Shown here: piece by piece, positions 24,520 to 32,736 of the stretch | Layout of the letters: every line of letters begins with the position of its first letter | How positions within the stretch are numbered: the first letter of the stretch is position 1 | From: Gudongella sp964575895 | GTDB taxonomy: Bacteria; Bacillota; Clostridia; Tissierellales; Tissierellaceae | DNA length: 32,769 nt | Assembly: GCA_964575895.1 (NCBI GenBank) | Contig: CAZNTE010000027.1 | Span: forward strand, 1 to 32,769 | Direction of reading: 5' to 3' | Position numbers and translations under genes: made by a program | The notes under the pieces: generated by a model | Databases searched by the model: none | What the model saw: the letters and a program-made list of their open reading frames with translations, nothing else | Told to the model about the DNA's origin: nothing

Positions 24520-25629
24520 TTAATCTTCTTCATCCATATCAAAATCCAATACTTTACCTGTGTATCCATCGATTTCTATTTCATAAACCTTCCCATCTTT
24601 GGAAATTTCAACTTCGTATTCAGCTTCATCGTCATCTTGATCCAAATCTACAGAAGTTATTGTTCCTCCACCAGTTAAAGATAATGCTATTCTCATTGCC
24701 TCATCCCTAGAAATTATTTTTCTATCCATGGCCATGTCACCTGTATCAATTATCTCATCATCATCATTATCATCGTTTTCTTGATCTTCATTATCATCGT
24801 CATCATCATCGTCCCTGTCATCATCATCATCAATAAAATCTTCTACTGGCTTAACTTCTGGAATCCTGTCAAAGTCATCACTTTGAATTATACTCTCTAA
24901 ATTCAACTCCATTGTCCTACCTATTAACACTAGTTCCTTAAGTGATAATGATACCAAATCTTCCACCTGCAACTCAGGATTTAAAATTATCATATTTCTA
25001 ATGAAGGTCATCTTACTAGGTGATACCCCAAAATCATTGGCATATCTTACTATTGTACTTGTATTTTCGATGTTTTGAAGAAGTATAATCGGCATAAATT
25101 CTTCTTCTTCCATGAAGCTATGAATAGAAGCATTTAAGCTATCTTTTTGTTCCTGTTTTTTATCCTGATCCTTGTTAAAAACTGATAGCAATAAATAATC
25201 TTCACTATTACTTATATATCCCTCGCTTATCATTTTCTTAATTATTTCCTCAGTTACTAACACCATATCCCTACCCTTATAATTAACATCTTCAATTAAC
25301 TTTTCTCCATCCTCGTTAAAGGATAATAGTTTAATAACATGGTCTTTTTTATTGGTTACTATCTCAACACTTGGATTTACATCTAGATAAACATAGCTAT
25401 CAGGAATATTTTGATTAAACTGCCAAATTCCAAATACAAATAGCAGAGAAGCAGCTAAAGACATTATGGGAAATAGGGTTTTTGATAATGTCCTTGCATC
25501 CTTTTGCTTTGTTATCTCATCATGTCTTAACATTTTTGGGATATCTTGTGATTTAATTTTATCCAGTAAATTAATTGGTGCATCATCAATTGATTTTTTT
25601 ATACTACTTAATATTTTTTCTTCTCTCAT
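24520..25629 (-). CDS. Transmembrane anti-sigma factor with RsgI-middle and PepSY domains
   Basis: The 369-residue protein has a cytoplasmic N-terminus (1-50, the presumed sigma-binding part), a transmembrane helix at about 51-69, the RsgI-type DVNPSVEI motif at 83-90, a helical region, an acidic linker at about 265-292 made mainly of Asp, and one PepSY domain at about 304-365 ending in EIDGYTGKVLDFD. No zinc anti-sigma HxxxCxxC motif is present. I start at the ATG at 25629, with GGAAGGAGG upstream inside the end of the sigma gene; the gap to the sigma stop is four bases. Such coupling to an ECF sigma is the classic arrangement for a sigma/anti-sigma pair. The domain mix is unusual for the partner of an ECF sigma, since RsgI normally pairs with SigI. 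Confidence 0.85.
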   Translation of the reverse strand: MREEKILSSIKKSIDDAPINLLDKIKSQDIPKMLRHDEITKQKDARTLSKTLFPIMSLAASLLFVFGIWQFNQNIPDSYVYLDVNPSVEIVTNKKDHVIKLLSFNEDGEKLIEDVNYKGRDMVLVTEEIIKKMISEGYISNSEDYLLLSVFNKDQDKKQEQKDSLNASIHSFMEEEEFMPIILLQNIENTSTIVRYANDFGVSPSKMTFIRNMIILNPELQVEDLVSLSLKELVLIGRTMELNLESIIQSDDFDRIPEVKPVEDFIDDDDDRDDDDDDDNEDQENDDNDDDEIIDTGDMAMDRKIISRDEAMRIALSLTGGGTITSVDLDQDDDEAEYEVEISKDGKVYEIEIDGYTGKVLDFDMDEED

Positions 25630-25633
25630 GTCT

Positions 25634-26209
25634 TTACCTCCTTCCCTCAAGGTAATCCCTTAGTTTTTTAAGAGCCCTGTGGTATTTTGAAAGGGTTGTT
25701 GATAAATTAAGCCCTAAGTTTTCAGCTATTTCTTTGTGCTTCATTCCAGATACTGCATATAGCATAATAATCTCTCTTTCTTCTTGTGTTAATAATTTCA
25801 GTACTCCTTCAAGTACTAATCTATCTTCAATATTAGTTACATAAGAAAATCTCTTATCATCAGATAAGTGGGTAGGATCCATATGTTCTACATTCTTTTC
25901 TTTTCTAAGTTTTTGGTAGAATAGATTTTTTGCAATGGTGAATATCCAAGCCAATGGTTTTCCCATGGGTTTGTATAAATGGGCGGCAGATATTAACTTT
26001 ACATAGGTATCCTGCATAATATCCAGTGTCGTTTCATGATCCTTTGTAAGGGATAATACATAGGCATATAGAGTTCTCTCGCTTTGCCTATACAAGATAT
26101 CAAATGCATCCATATCTCCTTTAGCTATTCGCTTAATTAGCTTCTCATCTATTTCTAAACCCTTCTGTAATTGTTCTCCATCCCCAAGGACAAAAGCAAA
26201 TAATATCAT
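25634..26209 (-). CDS. ECF-type RNA polymerase sigma factor
   Basis: About 191 residues with sigma region 2 (FDILYRQSERTLYAYVLSLTKDHETTLDIMQDTYVKLI, then KPLAWIFTIAKNLFYQKLRKEK) and region 4 (LTQEEREIIMLYAVSGMKHKEIAENLGLNLSTTLSKYHRALKKL), with no region 3, as in ECF factors. I start at the ATG at 26209 because AAGGGGA lies seven bases upstream; the reading from 26239 lacks such a site. The promoter boxes upstream recur before the four-PepSY gene, so it probably controls itself and that gene. Its anti-sigma partner is the next gene. Confidence 0.9.
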   Translation of the reverse strand: MILFAFVLGDGEQLQKGLEIDEKLIKRIAKGDMDAFDILYRQSERTLYAYVLSLTKDHETTLDIMQDTYVKLISAAHLYKPMGKPLAWIFTIAKNLFYQKLRKEKNVEHMDPTHLSDDKRFSYVTNIEDRLVLEGVLKLLTQEEREIIMLYAVSGMKHKEIAENLGLNLSTTLSKYHRALKKLRDYLEGRR

Positions 26210-26228
26210 GATAATTTCCCCTTCATAT

Positions 26229-26260
26229 ATATAATGCATTTAAGTATCATTTTATTGCAT
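26229..26260 (-). promoter_or_regulatory. Autoregulatory-type promoter of the ECF sigma gene
   Basis: ATGCAATAAA, 11 bases, ATGCATTATAT on the minus strand, matching the site at 24438-24469 in both boxes and spacing. The AT tract AAAAAAATTT precedes it. Confidence 0.6.
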
Positions 26261-26312
26261 CGAAATTTTTTTATTGACTATTTTACACTTATACCCAAAA
26301 TTTGTAATCATG

Positions 26313-26340
26313 ACAAAAAAAAGAGACTTATATAAGTCTC
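26313..26340 (-). terminator. Terminator after the phosphoesterase gene
   Basis: GAGACTTAT and ATAAGTCTC form a perfect 9-bp palindrome, followed on the minus strand by TTTTTTTT. It lies about 100 bases past the phosphoesterase stop, just upstream of the sigma promoter. Confidence 0.8.
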
Positions 26341-26440
26341 AAGAAACCAAGGTTGATTATTTATATTTAGAAGGATCTACACACAACTCTCCCACTAATA
26401 TTAATATAGGTAATGTAATAATACGATATTTTATGTTACT

Positions 26441-27244
26441 CTAATTTATCCTTATTTCAGAAATCTGAACCTGATTTAAAAATCTAATGGGCAATAGACT
26501 ATTCCCTAAACCACTATCTATATATAATAAGGTATTATCATCTATCTCCATTATTCCCTTGTCATACTTGGGGAATAATCCTTCCCCAGGGGATACTACT
26601 CCTCCTACAAAGGGTAATCTTATTTGTCCACCATGGGTATGACCTGAAAGAATTAGATCTATTTCTTCATGTAAATACCAGATAGGTCGATTTGGAGAAT
26701 GACTTAAGAGAATATTGTAGCTAATATCATCTATATCCTCATATAGTTTATTGTAATCCCAAGACTCATATAAGAATCCTGCTCCAAGTATTCTAATGTC
26801 ATCTTCATTGATTTTCAGATCCAATGCTTTATCTTCTGCAATTATTACTCCCCTATCCATTAAGCCTTTATGAAATTCATTTATAAGGGGATTTCTTAAC
26901 TCATGATTGCCGCTTACATAATATATTGGTTTATTTAATTCATGTAATTTATCAATTAAGGAAAAGGCTAAGTTTAGATCCCTTGTCTTAAAATCAATTA
27001 TATCTCCTGTCAACATTATCACATGGGGATTGTATTCATGCAATTTGTTATATAGGTCTCCTAAGTCTATTTTGTCATTGGAATGAAAATCTGTTATTTG
27101 ACTAATTCTTAAACTATTCTTAAGCTTACTAGATTCAATATTTACTTTGCTTATCTTTATATTGGATATCTGACTGTTATTATAGAGTAATAATGATAGG
27201 ATTATTATTAAAATAATGAGAGAAATCATAACTCTTATATTCAT
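26441..27244 (-). CDS. Membrane-anchored calcineurin-like metallophosphoesterase (YkuE-type)
   Basis: The 267-residue protein has an N-terminal transmembrane anchor (VMISLIILIIILSLLLY) and the complete dimetal phosphoesterase motif series: D-x-H (ITDFHSN), GDIID, GNHE, a late LLSHSP and GHTHGGQ. The family includes YkuE and UDP-diacylglucosamine pyrophosphatase-like enzymes that act on lipid-linked or nucleotide diphosphates; the substrate here is unknown. GAGG lies nine bases upstream, and the start is within a TGATAAATG junction with the HAD gene, so the two are coupled. It is last in the coiled-coil/HAD/phosphoesterase operon. Confidence 0.88.
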   Translation of the reverse strand: MNIRVMISLIILIIILSLLLYNNSQISNIKISKVNIESSKLKNSLRISQITDFHSNDKIDLGDLYNKLHEYNPHVIMLTGDIIDFKTRDLNLAFSLIDKLHELNKPIYYVSGNHELRNPLINEFHKGLMDRGVIIAEDKALDLKINEDDIRILGAGFLYESWDYNKLYEDIDDISYNILLSHSPNRPIWYLHEEIDLILSGHTHGGQIRLPFVGGVVSPGEGLFPKYDKGIMEIDDNTLLYIDSGLGNSLLPIRFLNQVQISEIRIN

Positions 27245-27247
27245 TTA

Positions 27248-27721
27248 TCAAGTCCTCAAGGTAGCTTTTAATCTGTTAGGATAAATTATAAAATCAAAAG
27301 CATCCATAATTGAATTAACCACAATATCACTTTCTCCAATTAATTTTGCACTTACCCCTTCATGACCAATAACTGCTATGCCGATCTTTGCTGATTTTAT
27401 CATTAAGCTATCATTATTCCCATTTCCTATAGCAAGTGAGTTCTCATCCCCAATGGACATAAGTATACTCTTCTTTTCAATATCCTCTCTTGATGTAGTC
27501 AAGATTCTAATATTTACATTCAAGCCTTCTAACTCATTATTTACAGTGTTATTTGTATCCGCAGTTAGAACATGGATATTTATTCCTAACTTGTTGATTT
27601 CTTTTATTTTTTCCTTTACATCCTTACAAACCTTTCCATCTTTTGCTATTGTGCCATTATAGTCTAAGATCAAGTTTCTAATCTCAACTTCACCAAAACC
27701 TGGAATGCTGATATTTAGCAT
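27248..27721 (-). CDS. HAD-family hydrolase, soluble P-type-ATPase-like
   Basis: 157 residues. Motif I is LDYNGTIA (Asp nucleophile, with DxNGT in place of DxDGT as in P-type ATPase-like soluble HADs), motif II is the Thr of HVLTADT, and motif III/IV is AIGNGNNDSLMIKSAKIGIAV. It lacks any cap or membrane segment. The physiological substrate is unknown. GGAG lies eight bases upstream, and the gene starts 13 bases after the coiled-coil gene. Confidence 0.82.
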   Translation of the reverse strand: MLNISIPGFGEVEIRNLILDYNGTIAKDGKVCKDVKEKIKEINKLGINIHVLTADTNNTVNNELEGLNVNIRILTTSREDIEKKSILMSIGDENSLAIGNGNNDSLMIKSAKIGIAVIGHEGVSAKLIGESDIVVNSIMDAFDFIIYPNRLKATLRT

Positions 27722-27734
27722 ATAATCATCTCCA

Positions 27735-28670
27735 TTATTTATCTAGTATATCATCTACACCATACTCAAGATCCTTAAGTTTGTGTTCCAAATGTATTAG
27801 ATTCCTATTTAAGTCAGCCGTTATCATCTGAATCCTGGATACTGCAGTATCAACATTGTTATTAGCTGTATTTATCTTTGATTGAACAAACCAGTCAGCT
27901 ATAATTCCATCTAAGAAGAAGTCAGCAAATGTTGCAAATCCTGATAACTCTACCTGAATATCTGTAAATTCATTTACATCCTGGAGTTCCTTTCTTAAAG
28001 TTCTTAGCTTAAACTGTACTTCACGAGCCATTTGGTTAGCCTTATCAAGAGCAGAATGCTTGCCAATATTTGCAATTAATCCTCCCCCTAACAAATCCCA
28101 AGTTCCCCAATTTTTAGCTGATCTTAAGCTATCACCAACTCTATTTAAGGAATCAATAGCATCTTTAGCGGCATTAATAGCCTCCTTAACTTCCTTAATA
28201 TCAACCTTAAGTTCATCTATCTTAACTAGTTTATTCTTAAGGTTTAGCCCATCCTCTCCACCTTCTTTAATGAGAATTTCTTCCTTCTCTTTTATAAGTC
28301 TAGCTAGGTCTTTATTCATCTTATGATATCCTAGAAGAAGGTTGTTTGCTTCTTTTTTATCCTTTTCAAGTTGGATGATCTGATCTTCACACTCTTCATA
28401 TTTTAATCTAGCTAAATGAAGTTCTTCTTTTTCTAACTCAATTCTTTCCTCCCTCTTACCCACAAGATTTAAAAAGATCGAGTTTATTGTATTCTTTTCA
28501 AGTCTTTCAAGATCATTACCTTCTTTGGACAAAGTTTGTTTTAAAGATTGTCTAAGGACTTTCTTATTTCTTAATTCAGTCTCTATTTCCCTTGCCAGAG
28601 TTTCTACTTTGCCATGCTCTCTTAATTTTTCCTTTAACTTCAGTATTTCTTCATTTATAGCATTTATCAT
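27735..28670 (-). CDS. Coiled-coil protein of unknown function
   Basis: About 311 residues from the ATG at 28670. The first two thirds are long charged heptad stretches (EEILKLKEKLREHGK, KEELHLARLKYEECEDQII, KVDIKEVKEAINAAKDAID), with a Gly-rich break GTWDLLGGGLIANIGKHSALDKAN, then a further helical region. No signal peptide or membrane helix is seen. I do not recognise the family. The start is uncertain. The frame is open up to a TTG at 28736, and a hairpin (28683-28718) and an AAAGGAG site lie between; no ribosome-binding site is close to the ATG. The IS110 fragment directly upstream may have removed the native promoter. Confidence 0.65.
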   Translation of the reverse strand: MINAINEEILKLKEKLREHGKVETLAREIETELRNKKVLRQSLKQTLSKEGNDLERLEKNTINSIFLNLVGKREERIELEKEELHLARLKYEECEDQIIQLEKDKKEANNLLLGYHKMNKDLARLIKEKEEILIKEGGEDGLNLKNKLVKIDELKVDIKEVKEAINAAKDAIDSLNRVGDSLRSAKNWGTWDLLGGGLIANIGKHSALDKANQMAREVQFKLRTLRKELQDVNEFTDIQVELSGFATFADFFLDGIIADWFVQSKINTANNNVDTAVSRIQMITADLNRNLIHLEHKLKDLEYGVDDILDK

Positions 28671-28682
28671 CTTGTCACGTAT

Positions 28683-28718
28683 AATCCAATTAACCTCTTT
28701 AATAGAGGATGTTGGATT
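28683..28718 (-). repeat. Hairpin in the leader of the coiled-coil gene
   Basis: AATCCAA/TTGGATT and CCTCT/AGAGG pair in two nested blocks around a short loop. It lies between an AAAGGAG sequence and the only ATG, so it might bring the two closer or control translation. Confidence 0.4.
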
Positions 28719-28769
28719 ATTTCTCCTTTCTCCCAATTTATTTTGGTATTGTCTATTACTCCGTTATTA

Positions 28770-28960
28770 TAATGATAAAGCACTGTGGATTTGTCTCTAT
28801 ATTGCTATAGCTTTGACTGTTTTGAGGTGACTCAGATCACAGCTTTTCGTCTTCACTGGTAATTGGTTAGTTAATGCTTTGACGTTTGTATTTACGTGAT
28901 TCCATGGCCGGAAACCTTGTGGAAAACAACAGTGCTAAATATTATTAAAGGAGGTATTTC
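28770..28960 (+). ncRNA. Candidate IS110 bridge-RNA region (remnant)
   Basis: Non-coding DNA directly 5' of the IS110 start. Visible pieces are GTGA-CTCAGA-TCAC (short stem near 28829-28842) and GGCCGGAAACC followed by TTGTGG. In characterised IS110 elements this location encodes the structured bridge RNA. I could not fold it fully, so the call rests mainly on position. Confidence 0.25.
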
Positions 28961-28962
28961 TA

Positions 28963-29040
28963 ATGTTCTATGTCGGAATCGACATCTCTAAGTTTAAACA
29001 CGACTGTTTCATTGTTACTGACGCAGGCGAGATTGTTTGA
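28963..29040 (+). pseudogene. IS110 transposase N-terminal fragment
   Basis: Starts MFYVGIDISKFKHDCFIV with AAAGGAGG seven to eight bases upstream, the standard start of IS110 RuvC-like transposases including the first catalytic Asp. A TGA at 29038-29040 interrupts it at residue 26, where homologues continue; a further GSFSITS-like stretch follows in frame, then homology ends. Only about 33 of the usual 400 residues remain. Confidence 0.75.
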
Positions 29041-29113
29041 GGTTCTTTTTCCATCACCTCATTTTATTCCATCTATATAAAATTTATCACACATTATACT
29101 AAATGCCAACACT

Positions 29114-29146
29114 TTAAAAGCACCCAGGATATAATCCCAGATGCTC
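29114..29146 (-). terminator. Terminator after the TRAP permease
   Basis: On the minus strand GAGCATCTGGGA and TCCTGGGTGCTT pair along 12 positions with several G-U pairs, followed by TTTT. It lies 20 bases past the permease stop. Confidence 0.65.
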
Positions 29147-29166
29147 CATATTAGTTTCTATCTAAT

Positions 29167-31119
29167 TTAAACGACATGTGCTTTTTCCTTCTTAATGGCC
29201 ATTAACTGCTGAATCACTAGAATTGATATTAGTGCTACCCCTAATAAATCCTGAACGATATTTGCAGTAATAAGCAAGAGGGCACTTGCAAAACTAATTA
29301 ATCTCAATGGTAGTGGAACTTCCCTTAATAACCATCCTTCAATTGCTACCCCAATTAAGATTACACCTACAATGGAGGTTAAGGTTACCCTAAGTGCTAT
29401 TAACCAAGTTGTATCTAACAATAGTAATTCATTGTTGAATATGAACATATAAGGGATGATAAATCCAGCTAAAGCTAACTTCACTGATGCCATTCCTGTC
29501 TTCATCGGATCTCCACCTGATAATCCTGCAGCTGCAAATGCGGCCAAGGCAACGGGTGGTGTAATATTTGCAAACATTGCAAAATAGAATACATATAAGT
29601 GAGCTGCTACTACTGGAATACCTAATTTAACCAATGCTGGAGCTGCTATTGTAGCAGTGATTAAATAAGCAGGAATACTTGGTAATCCCATACCTAATAT
29701 CATACAAGTTACCATGGTAAAAACTAAAGTTGCTAATATACTTGTTCCCCCAAGTAATATTATCGCATTTGCCATATTTAGACCAAATCCTGTAAGAGAT
29801 GTAACTGCGATGATAATACCAACAATAGCACAAGCAACTGCAACAGATACAGTTCCTCTTGCTCCAGATGCTAGTGAGTCTAAAATGTCTTGGAAGCTCA
29901 TTCTAGTAGCCTTCTTGAACATACTAACTATTACTGTTACAACAATTGACCAAAACGCAGAAAACACTACAGTTTTTCCACTAAAGAATAGCATTACTAA
30001 AAGGAAGACTATAGGTATTAAAAGATGACCTCTTTCCTTCATTACATCTCTTGCTCTAGGTAACTCATCTTTAGGAATTCCTGTCAAATTCTTTTTAGAA
30101 GCTCTAAAATGAACCTGCATGATTATCCCCAAATAATATAGTAATGCAGGAATTGCAGCATACATTATTATTTGGCTATACTTAATTCCAACCATTTCTG
30201 CCATTATAAAAGCTGCAGCTCCCATAATTGGAGGTAGTAACTGACCGCCAACAGAAGCTGTGGCTTCTACGGCTCCAGCAAATGTATCAGAGTAACCAGT
30301 CTTCTTCATCAATGGAATTGTGAATGTTCCTGTTGTTACTACATTTGCTATGGCAGAACCATTAATACTTCCTAGGAATCCACTGGCAATAACAGCTACT
30401 TTTGCTGGTCCACCTTTTGAACTTCCAGCTAAAGCTAATGCAATATCATTGAAAAATTTACCCATACCTGATTTGTTCATAACTTCCCCAAAGAGGATGA
30501 ATAAGAATATGTAACTTGATGCAACTCCAACTGATGTACCGTAAATACCATCTGTACTTACAAAGAACTGATTAACTAGTGCATTCCAATCATACCCTCT
30601 GTGTGAGAATATTCCTGGGATGTCTCTTCCAAATAATCCGTAAAGAATAAATATAGATGCTAATACTGTTAATGGTAATCCAGATATTCTTCTTGATGCC
30701 TCCAGTACTAACAATACCAATATTGTTCCTACTATCATATCAGCAGTATTGATTAGACCAGCTCTGGCAATAATATTAGGATAGTCTATCCAAACATAGA
30801 TTGTCGTTGTAAGTGATAATAATGCTAATATCAAGTCAAAGACTGGCAATTTCTTTCTACTGGACTTATTTGTAGCTGGGTATAATATAAAAGTCATAAA
30901 TAGCATCATACTAACATGTAATGATCTATGCTTTAATGTTGCTGGTGCCCCAATAAATGATACTGTGAAATGATATAAAGATATTATAATAGCTATCCAG
31001 TAAACCATCTTGACTAAAGATGCTTTATCAAAATTTCTAGTTTTTTGTTCTTTATCATATTTTTCAATTATCTTAATTTGCTCTTCACCTAATTGATCTT
31101 CTAATTCTATCTTCGCCAT
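29167..31119 (-). CDS. TRAP transporter fused permease (TAXI type)
   Basis: The 650-residue protein fuses the small (DctQ) and large (DctM) membrane subunits, typical of TAXI-associated TRAP systems. It has many transmembrane segments with motifs such as GSINGSAIANVVTTGTFTIPLMKKTGYS, GGQLLPPIMGAAAFIMAEM, GMGLPSIPAYLITATIAAPALV and ANITPPVALAAFAAAGL. It would import an organic acid using the sodium gradient together with the binding protein encoded upstream. The start overlaps the DUF1850 gene by 13 bases, with GAGGG seven bases upstream. It is intact, although the binding protein gene carries a stop. Confidence 0.93.
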   Translation of the reverse strand: MAKIELEDQLGEEQIKIIEKYDKEQKTRNFDKASLVKMVYWIAIIISLYHFTVSFIGAPATLKHRSLHVSMMLFMTFILYPATNKSSRKKLPVFDLILALLSLTTTIYVWIDYPNIIARAGLINTADMIVGTILVLLVLEASRRISGLPLTVLASIFILYGLFGRDIPGIFSHRGYDWNALVNQFFVSTDGIYGTSVGVASSYIFLFILFGEVMNKSGMGKFFNDIALALAGSSKGGPAKVAVIASGFLGSINGSAIANVVTTGTFTIPLMKKTGYSDTFAGAVEATASVGGQLLPPIMGAAAFIMAEMVGIKYSQIIMYAAIPALLYYLGIIMQVHFRASKKNLTGIPKDELPRARDVMKERGHLLIPIVFLLVMLFFSGKTVVFSAFWSIVVTVIVSMFKKATRMSFQDILDSLASGARGTVSVAVACAIVGIIIAVTSLTGFGLNMANAIILLGGTSILATLVFTMVTCMILGMGLPSIPAYLITATIAAPALVKLGIPVVAAHLYVFYFAMFANITPPVALAAFAAAGLSGGDPMKTGMASVKLALAGFIIPYMFIFNNELLLLDTTWLIALRVTLTSIVGVILIGVAIEGWLLREVPLPLRLISFASALLLITANIVQDLLGVALISILVIQQLMAIKKEKAHVV

Positions 31120-31634
31120 AATTCAACCCTCTTTTCTACTTTCAATTTAATAAATTCGTGATGATTTAAGTCTTCACCCTTAATAATCACCTTATCATTT
31201 AACTTAATATATTCTAATGCAGTCTGGGAGTGTATCCATTCAATATATTCAAAATCCTGATTTATATCTTCATAAAAAATAATTCCATTTTCGATCTTAG
31301 TATGCACTCCCTTATTATGTGGAATGCCTGCTCCAAAACCAGCAATAGTAAATGTATCCAATAATAAATGATTATTATCTTTGATATAGTATTCTTCAGT
31401 CCATGGTATATGTTCAAAAGAATGAATCCAACCAAATGTGACCTTATCTTCTGGCGAAACATCAAAAGTATAATATATAGTACTATTATTTTGGCCAGAT
31501 ATTATAAGTTCTTGTTTGATAATAATTTTGAAGAATAAAGAGGATATAATTATTGTAAATATAATAAATAAAAGGATGAATTTAAAAAAGGAAGAAGCAA
31601 ATAAAGACTTCTCCCCTTTTAATCTGCTTCCCAT
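31107..31634 (-). CDS. DUF1850-type membrane-anchored protein of a TAXI-TRAP operon
   Basis: The 175-residue protein has an N-terminal transmembrane anchor (FFKFILLFIIFTIIISSLFF) and an extracytoplasmic domain with FGWIHSFEHIPWTEEYYI, DTFTIAGFGAGIPH and EWIHSQTAL. These motifs match DUF1850, a small domain regularly encoded between TAXI binding proteins and fused TRAP permeases. Its role is unknown, perhaps helping assembly or substrate handling. No strong ribosome-binding site is seen; the ATG immediately follows the binding-protein stop, so it is probably coupled. Confidence 0.82.
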   Translation of the reverse strand: MGSRLKGEKSLFASSFFKFILLFIIFTIIISSLFFKIIIKQELIISGQNNSTIYYTFDVSPEDKVTFGWIHSFEHIPWTEEYYIKDNNHLLLDTFTIAGFGAGIPHNKGVHTKIENGIIFYEDINQDFEYIEWIHSQTALEYIKLNDKVIIKGEDLNHHEFIKLKVEKRVELWRR

Positions 31635-32627
31635 TTATTTAATAACGCCCATCTCTTTATAATACTTTTCAGCACCTGGATGGAATGGAACTTGTACTCC
31701 CTTTAACGCGTTTTCTAAAGAAATATGAGTATTTGCAGTATTATGAGATGCTTTAATGTCATCTATATTATCAAAAATACCCTTTGTAATATCATAAACA
31801 ACTTCTTCTGGTAATGAATCTCTTACAAATAGGATATTCATTACTGTAACAGTGTTTACATCAGTATCTGTACCATAAGTGTCTGCTGGAATAACAGCAT
31901 CAACGAAGAATGGATATTTTTCTTTAAGAGCTGCTGCGCCTGCGCCTTCGATTGGAACAATAACTATCTTATTAGTAGTTCCTAATTCCATGATAGTAGC
32001 ATTAGGAATTCCACTTGTTACAAAAGCTGCATCAACCATACCGTTTTTCATTTGGTCAATTGCTTCTCCCTAGTTTAAGTAGTCAACTCTTGAATCTTCA
32101 TAAGTCATTCCGTGAGCTTCATATAAACTTCTAGCGCCTATCTCTACTCCTGAGTTTGGAGCTCCAATTCCTACTCTTTTACCTTTTAGGTCTTCAAATT
32201 TAGTTATTCCTGAATTTTCAGTAGTAACAAGTTGAACGTAGTTTGGATACAATCCCATGATAGCTGTTAGGTTTTCCATTGGTTCTTTACCATCAAATGC
32301 ACCATAACCTTCATAAGCTTGAGCAATAGCATCTGCCATTGCAATAGCTAACTCAGCTTTACTTTCAGCGATTAAGTGGATATTCTCTCCAGATGCACCT
32401 GTTGATTGTGCTGAAGATTTGTAACCTAAGTTATTCTTTATAACATTTGAAAAAGCTCCACCTATTGGATAATACAAACCACTAGTAGGACCAGTTGCAA
32501 CAGTTATAAAATAATCATCTTTATTTATTTCAGATGAGTCTTCAGGAGCTTCAGTTCCTCCACAAGCAGTAATAAGTACGGACAATGCTAATAGCATAGC
32601 TAAAAGTAATACTGATTTTTTCTTCAT
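31635..32627 (-). pseudogene. TAXI-family TRAP solute-binding lipoprotein, interrupted by an amber codon
   Basis: The intact reading would be about 330 residues. The N-terminus MKKKSVLLLAMLLALSVLIT followed by ACGG is a lipoprotein signal with the lipobox LITAC. The body has ITVATGPTSGLYYPIGGAFS, KSSAQSTGASGENIHLI and KGKRVGIGAPNSGVEI, typical of TAXI proteins. A TAG at 32072-32070 lies in frame between VDYLN and GEAIDQMKNG, exactly where homologues have an aromatic residue. Reading resumes in the same frame to 31635. A Tyr-to-amber change (TAT or TAC to TAG) would explain it. The 185-residue front part alone cannot form the second lobe. GGGGGGAAT precedes the start. Confidence 0.85.
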
Positions 32628-32707
32628 TCAAATTCCCCCCATTTATATTATGATATCCTTCTAAAGTATTAAACTTATGAATTTAAATACTTCATGACTA
32701 ATATAAT

Positions 32708-32736
32708 ATTATAGTTGAGAATCTTGCATAATTGCA
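32708..32736 (-). promoter_or_regulatory. Candidate promoter of the TRAP operon
   Basis: A perfect TATAAT (32713-32708) lies on the minus strand with a weak TGCAAT -35 (32736-32731) 17 bases away. GAGAAT/ATTCTC arms around it form a short inverted repeat. The leader to the ATG is about 80 bases. The -10 is convincing, the -35 is not. Confidence 0.4.

Larger units (their letters stand above)
28740..29061 (+). mobile_element. Truncated IS110-family left end
   Basis: An IS110 transposase N-terminus (see the pseudogene entry) is preceded by about 220 bases of non-coding DNA, the usual length of the region that carries the bridge RNA in IS110 elements. Homology ends near 29061; the rest of the transposase and the right end are gone. 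The left boundary is not defined by any repeat I can see, as IS110 elements lack inverted termini. Confidence 0.55.

Noticed and set aside
29038..29040. Selenocysteine at the TGA in the IS110 fragment
   Set aside because: The gene is truncated about 20 bases later and homologues do not have Cys or Sec there.
32070..32072. Pyrrolysine readthrough of the TAG
   Set aside because: TAG ends many normal genes in the window and no PYLIS-like element or pyl gene is visible; kept only as a check.
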